The notes under the pieces are model-generated. The model made no database searches and was not told where the DNA came from. It saw nothing but the letters and a program-made list of their open reading frames with translations. Position numbers and translations under genes: made by a program. Below, one piece after another: positions 1-3,891 of a stretch of DNA of 5,894 nt (position 1 is its first letter; each line of letters starts with the position of its first letter). The DNA is from Planctomycetaceae bacterium (GTDB taxonomy: Bacteria; Planctomycetota; Planctomycetia; Pirellulales; Thermoguttaceae). The DNA lies in assembly GCA_009783865.1 (NCBI GenBank), contig WRCR01000267.1, forward strand, positions 1 through 5,894, in the 5' to 3' direction.

Positions 1-138
1 CGTTATTAAAATAAACGCCTTTTCGTTGAATTATGGAGAAATAAATGGAAACCGATAAGAGAAGTATTTCTAAAGGCAGTAATACAAGGGAGTTAGGATA
101 AGAATAAGAAATCCTGTCCTCTCCGCTCTATATTCCAT

Positions 139-162
139 AAAATGTGATATAATGCACATTTT
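139..162. promoter_or_regulatory. CRP/FNR-like palindromic operator over the -10 box
   Basis: A perfect 8-bp inverted repeat, AAAATGTG (139-146) and CACATTTT (155-162), is separated by 8 bp. The inner 22 bp (140-161) match the E. coli CRP consensus at 18 positions by my hand count. This includes the whole left half (AAATGTGA plus the following T) and the right-half CACATTT; the mismatches are at the centre. The palindrome straddles the TATAAT hexamer at 148-153, so a bound regulator would block RNA polymerase. The likely role is therefore repression of the amidohydrolase gene, not CRP-type activation. The regulator is not in the window, and its identity (CRP/FNR superfamily or other) is inference. 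Confidence 0.55.
145..153 (+). promoter_or_regulatory. extended -10 promoter for the hydrolase pair
   Basis: TG-A-TATAAT at 145-153 is a perfect extended -10 element for a housekeeping sigma factor. No good -35 hexamer lies 16-18 bp upstream (125-130 reads gctcta), which is tolerated when the TG extension is present. Transcription would start near 160, giving a leader of about 40 nt before the ATG at 202. It probably drives both downstream hydrolase genes. Confidence 0.6.
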
Positions 163-201
163 CTATAGCCGTTCACCGGTTTTTTCCAACAGGAGATTCA
201 C

Positions 202-1950
202 ATGCATACTATTGCCAGACGTTCATTTCTAGGAACTACAGCGGCTTTGCTGCCCGCCTTGTTATTCGCCAATGACAAAGCAGCACCCGATGCCGTTTTT
301 TACAACGGAAATGTTCTAACCGTCGATGCCGGCTTCCGCCGCGTCGAAGCATTTGCCGTATTGCGAGACCGCATTGCCGCAGTCGGAACCTCGGCAGAAA
401 TACTCGCCCTTGCCGGAAATAAAACGCAAAAGATTGACCTGCAAGGAAAAACCGTGATGCCCGGTATTATCGACTCACACGCTCATCCGGTTTCCGCCGC
501 GCTTTATGAGTTAGACCACGAAATCCCCTACATGGAAACCATCGAAGATGTTCTCGCTTACTTTCGGTCGAGAACAACCGTTGTACCCAAAGGTGAATGG
601 ATAACTCTTCAACAGGTTTTTATCACTCGTCTGCGGGACAAACGTTATCCGACCCGCGCGGAAATGGATGTTGCCGTTCCCGACCATCCGGCGTTCATGC
701 GCACTGGTCCCGATGTGATGCTAAATTCCCGCGCTCTTGCCAAACTTGGAATCACGAAGGACTCCGGCGACCATCCCGGCAGCGGACACGGAAGAATAGA
801 GCGCGACCCGCAAACGCAGGAACCCACCGGTATGCTCCGAAACTGCCGTTCCGTCAGTCATTTTATCTCGGCGGGTACCGGACATATCACGCAGGAAATG
901 CAGAAACGGCAACTGAAAAAATTGATGTCCGCTTACAATTCCGTCGGAATCACAACCGTTGCTGACCGCAATGCGTCTGCTTCAAACATTGCCCTTTACA
1001 CAGCATTGAAAGACGACGGCGGTTTGACTTGCCGCGTTCAACTTTATCACGAGGTTTCGCAATCGCTCACGCCGGACGAAATCGAAAAGAAAGTCAACGG
1101 CGTTGCCAAGTTGCCGGCGGCGCAAAAAGACCCGCTCTTGTGGTGCGGCGGTGTCAAAATGTTTCTCGACGGCGGCATGCTGACGGGAAGTGCGCGAATG
1201 TTAAAGCCGTGGGGACAAAGCAAGATTTACGGAATCACTGACCCCGACTATACCGGCATACTTTTTCTTTCGGAAGAACAAGTCATCCGATTCACGAAGT
1301 GTGCCGCAATGAACAATTTGCAGCCGGCTTTTCACTGTGTCGGCAACGGTGCCTTGGAGTTCCTGTTAGCGGCGGTTGCCAAGACCGCTAAACTCTGTCC
1401 CGATGGACAGGTGCGTGCTGTCCGCCCCGGTATCTGTCATGGAAACTTCATGTTCGACGGTGCTTGGGACGCTATCAACAAAGTTGGTGCTGTTGTCGAT
1501 ATTCAACCGGCGTGGCTGTATCTTGACGGCGCAACATTGTTCGACCACTTCGGCGAAGAACGCATGAAGTGGTTTCAGCCGTATCGGACACTTATGGACA
1601 ACAGAGTTCCCATCGGCGGCGGTTCTGACCACATGTTAAAAATCGCGCCGGAGCGGGCTATCAATCTTTACGACCCGTTTCTTGGAATCTGGACGGTTCT
1701 TGCACGGGCACCGCGCTGGACGGACAGGATTCTCACGCCGGAACAAAAAATCAGTCGTGAAGAAGCGATACGTTTTTACACGAGAGACAGTGCGTACATA
1801 CTCCGCTGCGAACAGGATAAAGGTTCGCTGGAAGTCGGCAAGTTTGCGGATTTCATTGTGCTTGACCGGGATATACTCCGTTGTCCGATAGATGATATTC
1901 GGAAAACGAAAGTACTCGAGACATATCTCGGCGGTCTCCGGCTCGTTTAA
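202..1950 (+). CDS. Tat-exported YtcJ-type (Amidohydro_3) metal-dependent amidohydrolase
   Basis: This 582-residue protein is a full-length Amidohydro_3/YtcJ family member: a TIM-barrel hydrolase acting on C-N bonds with one or two bound metal ions. The start is set by AGGAG at 191-195, six bases before the ATG. Residues 5-11 (ARRSFLG) form a twin-arginine motif, followed by a short hydrophobic stretch to about residue 23, so the protein should be exported folded by Tat. An N-terminal beta-sandwich strand (about 31-60) leads to the metal-binding DSHAH at 91-95 (H93, H95). Other signature positions are VKMFLDGG (K319, D323), H378 in FHCVGN, H413 in CHGN and D476 in GGGSDH. The C-terminal GSLEVGKFADFIVLDRD (541-557) returns to the beta-sandwich. 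Two motifs deviate from what is common in the family: GN follows H378 where GD is usual, and C412 precedes H413 where Glu is usual. The substrate is unknown; relatives include N-substituted formamide deformylase. It is followed after 76 bp by the serine hydrolase, probably in the same operon. Confidence 0.92.
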   Translation: MHTIARRSFLGTTAALLPALLFANDKAAPDAVFYNGNVLTVDAGFRRVEAFAVLRDRIAAVGTSAEILALAGNKTQKIDLQGKTVMPGIIDSHAHPVSAALYELDHEIPYMETIEDVLAYFRSRTTVVPKGEWITLQQVFITRLRDKRYPTRAEMDVAVPDHPAFMRTGPDVMLNSRALAKLGITKDSGDHPGSGHGRIERDPQTQEPTGMLRNCRSVSHFISAGTGHITQEMQKRQLKKLMSAYNSVGITTVADRNASASNIALYTALKDDGGLTCRVQLYHEVSQSLTPDEIEKKVNGVAKLPAAQKDPLLWCGGVKMFLDGGMLTGSARMLKPWGQSKIYGITDPDYTGILFLSEEQVIRFTKCAAMNNLQPAFHCVGNGALEFLLAAVAKTAKLCPDGQVRAVRPGICHGNFMFDGAWDAINKVGAVVDIQPAWLYLDGATLFDHFGEERMKWFQPYRTLMDNRVPIGGGSDHMLKIAPERAINLYDPFLGIWTVLARAPRWTDRILTPEQKISREEAIRFYTRDSAYILRCEQDKGSLEVGKFADFIVLDRDILRCPIDDIRKTKVLETYLGGLRLV

Positions 1951-2026
1951 CTGTATCGACGCAGAAAACATTTAAGTTTGAATTTCCCCAATCGAAAGTT
2001 CACAATCACATCATAAGGAGTTTTTT

Positions 2027-3154
2027 ATGAAACGTTTAACAGTTTTCTGTGCCTTCTTTCTCTGTTCGCTTGCCGTCATAGCGGCGGAAAAATTTCCCGT
2101 TGCGGAGACGCTCGAACCCTACATCAAGAACGGCGAATTGCCCGGCATTGTAACGGTCATTGCCGACAAAGATGCTGTGTTACAAATCGATACCATCGGT
2201 TATGCCGACATCGAAACAAAGCGTCCGATGAAAGCCGACACCGTTTTCTGGGCAGCGTCACAAACGAAACCGGTTACGGCTGTTGCCGTTATGATTCTTG
2301 TTGATGAAGGAAAGTTATCTCTAACAGAATCAGTCACGAAATACTTGCCGGAACTTGCGAACCTCAAAGTCATTGCAGAAAATAAAGACGACGGCAGCAT
2401 GACATTAGTGCCGGTTGATAAACCGATTACGCTGGAGATGCTGCTGTCTCATACTGCGGGGTTTGAATTCCTGACACTGTTTCAACAGAAACACGCCATC
2501 GATTCTTTGCCGATAGAGCAGTGTGTGACGACTATCTTGATGACTCCGCTTCGGTCGCAGCCGGGAACGGCGTACCATTATTCCAACATCGGAATCAATC
2601 TCGCCGGTGCGGTTGTGGAGCGGATAGCGGGAATGCCGTTTGAAACATTTTTGGAAAAGCGTATTTTTGCGCCGCTCGGCATGACGGAAACAACGTTCTT
2701 TCCCAGTGCGGAACAACTGAAACGGCTGGCAACGGCTTATTCATACAATAGGGAAAAGACGCAACTCGTTGCAAAGCAAACCAATCTTATGACGTATCCG
2801 TTTGACAGCAAGCGGCGGTTTGCTGAACCCGGCGGCGGACTCTTTTCGACACCGACGGACTTTGTCAAGTTTTTCCAGATGCTGCAAGGCAACGGCGAAT
2901 TTAACGGCAAACGGATTTTATCGGAAGATGCCGTGAAGACAATTTACGCGAAACATACCGGTGCGCTGAATGCGCCTTACGGACTTGGTGTTGTAACAAA
3001 CGATGGCGTTTACGGACACGGCGGGGCGTTTGGAACCGATGCGCGTGTGGACACTAAAAATGGTCGGGTAATGCTGTATTTCATTCAGCATCAGGGACTT
3101 CCAAAAAGCGAGGAAGCGAAACAGAAATTTTATAAAATTGCGCAAGTTCCATAG
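2027..3154 (+). CDS. exported serine hydrolase, beta-lactamase (class C)/DD-peptidase-like family
   Basis: This 375-residue protein belongs to the serine beta-lactamase fold family (Pfam Beta-lactamase, COG1680 type), which includes class C beta-lactamases, DD-peptidases and esterases. TAAGGAG at 2014-2020, six bases before the ATG, fixes the start. Residues 1-20 form a Sec signal peptide: KR, then a hydrophobic core ending LAVIAA before EK. The three catalytic motifs are all present: S78-Q-T-K81 (nucleophile and general base), Y185-S-N187, and H331-G-G333 in the position of the KTG triad. Conserved framework pieces include SHTAGF (141-146), FAPLGMT (214-220) and EPGGGLFSTPTDF (267-279). An HGG third motif is more typical of esterase, peptidase or DD-peptidase relatives than of true resistance enzymes, so antibiotic hydrolysis should not be assumed. 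It lies 76 bp behind the amidohydrolase with no clear terminator or strong promoter between them, suggesting co-transcription and an extracytoplasmic role. Confidence 0.92.
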   Translation: MKRLTVFCAFFLCSLAVIAAEKFPVAETLEPYIKNGELPGIVTVIADKDAVLQIDTIGYADIETKRPMKADTVFWAASQTKPVTAVAVMILVDEGKLSLTESVTKYLPELANLKVIAENKDDGSMTLVPVDKPITLEMLLSHTAGFEFLTLFQQKHAIDSLPIEQCVTTILMTPLRSQPGTAYHYSNIGINLAGAVVERIAGMPFETFLEKRIFAPLGMTETTFFPSAEQLKRLATAYSYNREKTQLVAKQTNLMTYPFDSKRRFAEPGGGLFSTPTDFVKFFQMLQGNGEFNGKRILSEDAVKTIYAKHTGALNAPYGLGVVTNDGVYGHGGAFGTDARVDTKNGRVMLYFIQHQGLPKSEEAKQKFYKIAQVP

Positions 3155-3181
3155 ATAACGAACATTCAATTTCAGTAGTTT

Positions 3182-3226
3182 GTAGAACGCCGTTCGTCGG
3201 CCTTTATTGGACACAAGGCGTTATGC
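3182..3226 (+). other. imperfect hairpin after the serine hydrolase gene
   Basis: AACGCC at 3186-3191 pairs with GGCGTT at 3217-3222. After one mismatch the pairing continues with G3182-C3226, T3183-G3225 (wobble) and A3184-T3224. The 25-nt apical part can form a small GCCG/CGGC hairpin (3189-3201) followed by CTTTATT, which competes with the outer stem. It starts 27 nt after the stop codon at 3154. It may stabilise the mRNA 3' end or act as a weak terminator, but no clean T run follows the outer stem. Confidence 0.35.
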
Positions 3227-3293
3227 CTAATTCTTTGCCGAACCGGAGAGCACGTTTTTCATAGCTTTTCAGTTTGTCAAGGTGCCTAATAGT

Positions 3294-3320
3294 TTGACAT
3301 AACTCATAGTTAAATATAGA
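3294..3320 (+). promoter_or_regulatory. promoter-like TTGACA / TATAGA pair before the tRNA fragment
   Basis: A perfect -35 hexamer TTGACA (3294-3299) is followed, after a short 15-bp spacer, by TATAGA (3315-3320) in an AT-rich stretch. TTGACA is also the right arm of a small inverted repeat with TGTCAA (3275-3280). Transcription would begin near 3327 and run through the tRNA-Lys fragment and the hairpins behind it. The short spacer makes this tentative. Confidence 0.25.
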
Positions 3321-3360
3321 TTTATGTCGTAAAATGTGCCGAAGTGATATATGTTTTCCT

Positions 3361-3407
3361 GCGGACTTTTAATCCGTAGGTTCTCGGTTCGATTCCGAGC
3401 GGGAGCA
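3361..3407 (+). tRNA. tRNA-Lys(TTT) 3' fragment, 5' half missing
   Basis: The 3' part of a tRNA gene is intact. The anticodon stem is GCGGA/TCCGT (3361-3365, 3373-3377), enclosing the loop CTTTTAA with anticodon TTT at 3368-3370. The five-base variable loop is AGGTT (3378-3382). The T arm is CTCGG-TTCGATT-CCGAG (3383-3399), a perfect five-pair stem. The 3' acceptor strand is CGGGAGC (3400-3406) with discriminator A3407, and CCA is not encoded. The matching 5' strand GCTCCCG and any D arm are absent from the expected place (about 3335-3360) and from the preceding 100 bp. It therefore cannot fold as a complete tRNA and is best read as an attachment-site copy left by an integrated element, or a decayed tRNA gene. 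A split tRNA-intron arrangement is unlikely because the anticodon arm is uninterrupted. Confidence 0.75.
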
Positions 3408-3408
3408 G

Positions 3409-3465
3409 TGTTAGAGAGAATTTGGAACGGACGTAGGGAAGCCAAATTCACTGCTAACTCTAACA
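3409..3465 (+). other. long interrupted inverted repeat behind the tRNA fragment
   Basis: TGTTAGAG (3409-3416) pairs with CTCTAACA (3458-3465), and GAATTTGG (3418-3425) pairs with CCAAATTC (3442-3449). The two eight-pair helices are separated by an asymmetric internal loop (1 nt against 8 nt) and closed by a 16-nt apical loop. Sixteen perfect pairs begin two bases after the tRNA discriminator. This suggests a structured 3' trailer, a small RNA, or a recombinase-related site; I do not recognise a known RNA family. Confidence 0.5.
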
Positions 3466-3468
3466 GTC

Positions 3469-3509
3469 GGCGGGGGCTAGACCGTAAGCCCCTGCCCTTT
3501 CCTCTTTTC
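3469..3509 (+). terminator. GC-rich stem-loop with pyrimidine tail, probable terminator
   Basis: GGCGGGGGCT (3469-3478) pairs over all ten positions with AGCCCCTGCC (3487-3496), including one G-T wobble, around the eight-base loop AGACCGTA. The stem is followed by CTTTCCTCTTTTCC, a T-rich pyrimidine tract. This fits an intrinsic terminator for a transcript coming through the tRNA-Lys locus, and may be the original terminator of the intact tRNA gene. The tail is interrupted by Cs, so efficiency is uncertain. Confidence 0.5.
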
Positions 3510-3521
3510 CTACAGAAAGGG
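3495..3521 (+). promoter_or_regulatory. hairpin that could mask a Shine-Dalgarno sequence
   Basis: CCCTTTC (3495-3501) is complementary to GAAAGGG (3515-3521), with a 13-nt loop. The right arm covers most of the Shine-Dalgarno-like AGGGGG (3518-3523) in front of the ATG at 3530. Its left arm shares two bases with the preceding GC-rich stem, so the two helices compete slightly. A regulatory role depends on the following short ORF being real. Confidence 0.25.
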
Positions 3522-3529
3522 GGAATTCT

Positions 3530-3670
3530 ATGATTGATTTCGTGTATCCAATTTACGCAATCAAAGCATATTTTCAATTTCATTTCACAATACTTATTTT
3601 TTCTGTTTTTCCTAAATTCTTTACCGGCGACTTGCCGAAAAATAAGATGTGGAGTTTAGTGAAAATATAA
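3530..3670 (+). CDS. possible 46-residue hydrophobic small protein, doubtful
   Basis: An ATG at 3530 stands six bases behind the strong Shine-Dalgarno-like AGGGGG (3518-3523) and opens 46 codons ending with TAA at 3668-3670. The product would begin MIDFVYPIYAIKAYFQ, is rich in Phe, Ile and Tyr, and contains a hydrophobic stretch (about residues 14-28) that could be one membrane segment. The C-terminus is basic (KNKMWSLVKI). Against it: the DNA is AT-rich and such aromatic-rich peptides arise by chance in it, and no family is recognised. The ribosome-binding site is the only positive evidence, and it may be sequestered in the hairpin just upstream. Confidence 0.2.
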   Translation: MIDFVYPIYAIKAYFQFHFTILIFSVFPKFFTGDLPKNKMWSLVKI

Positions 3671-3891
3671 TTTGGGTCTCAACCAGAATGGGACGCAGGT
3701 GCACTGAACTTGTCTGCTTGCGAGGATGCTGCTATATAAACGGGTTTTCATATTTTAATGGGGAGTTTCCAGTGGCATCTAAAACAGGCACCGCAGAACT
3801 GTCTACAAATTCCGATATATATATTTATTTTTACTTGCTCGTTTCGGTACTACACCTGACTTTATTTCATTTTTATTATCGAAGGTAAAAC
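3541..3891 (+). other. AT-rich leader region before the giant surface protein gene
   Basis: About 350 bp separate the tRNA-fragment structures from the start of the giant gene. The stretch is AT-rich with many T runs (for example 3594-3610 and 3815-3835). It contains the doubtful small ORF, a small CGGC/GCCG hairpin (3625-3637) and a promoter-like pair near 3710-3738. It also contains an open frame from GTG at 3649 to 3888 that I do not consider a gene. No RNA family or mobile element end was recognised. Such a long leader before a giant surface protein may hold regulatory sites. Confidence 0.4.
3710..3738 (+). promoter_or_regulatory. candidate promoter for the giant surface protein gene
   Basis: TTGTCT (3710-3715, four of six consensus bases) and TATATA (3733-3738, four of six) are separated by an ideal 17 bp. 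Transcription would start near 3745, giving a leader of about 147 nt before the ATG at 3892. Several other AT-rich -10-like words occur downstream (around 3817-3827 and 3873-3880), so this choice is only the best-spaced one. Confidence 0.25.

Noticed and set aside
45..101. Eighteen-codon ORF behind GGAG at the left end, as a leader peptide
   Set aside because: It lies upstream of the extended -10 promoter, so it would not be in the amidohydrolase transcript, and it is too short to judge.
597..1971. Short ORFs in other frames across the amidohydrolase gene, including 1366-1632 and 1636-1971 on the minus strand
   Set aside because: They overlap a full-length gene with complete catalytic motifs, and none has a recognised domain.
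2405..2716. Minus-strand ORF of 103 codons, and those at 2200-2400 and 2918-3214, opposite or overlapping the serine hydrolase gene
   Set aside because: The plus-strand gene carries all three catalytic motifs; the antisense frames show no domain or ribosome-binding site.
3182..3226. Integron attC site (stem ending GGCGTTATGC after the hydrolase stop codon)
   Set aside because: The outer arms resemble attC R boxes and the position after a stop codon would fit. However, GTTATGC and GTAGAAC deviate from GTTRRRY/RYYYAAC, the element is short, there is no clear L-box pair, and no second copy bounds the genes.
3335..3407. Complete functional tRNA-Lys gene
   Set aside because: No GCTCCCG 5' acceptor strand and no D-stem can be found in the 26 bases before the anticodon arm or in the 100 bp upstream.
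3409..3465. attC-like reading of the TGTTAGAG...CTCTAACA inverted repeat
   Set aside because: The box order is GTTRRRY then RYYYAAC on both strands, the reverse of an attC site.
3269..3583. Minus-strand ORF of 104 codons and plus ORF 3351-3533 across the tRNA fragment
   Set aside because: Both run through the tRNA piece and the hairpins, have no recognised domain, and are explained by lack of stops in the GC-rich structured segment.
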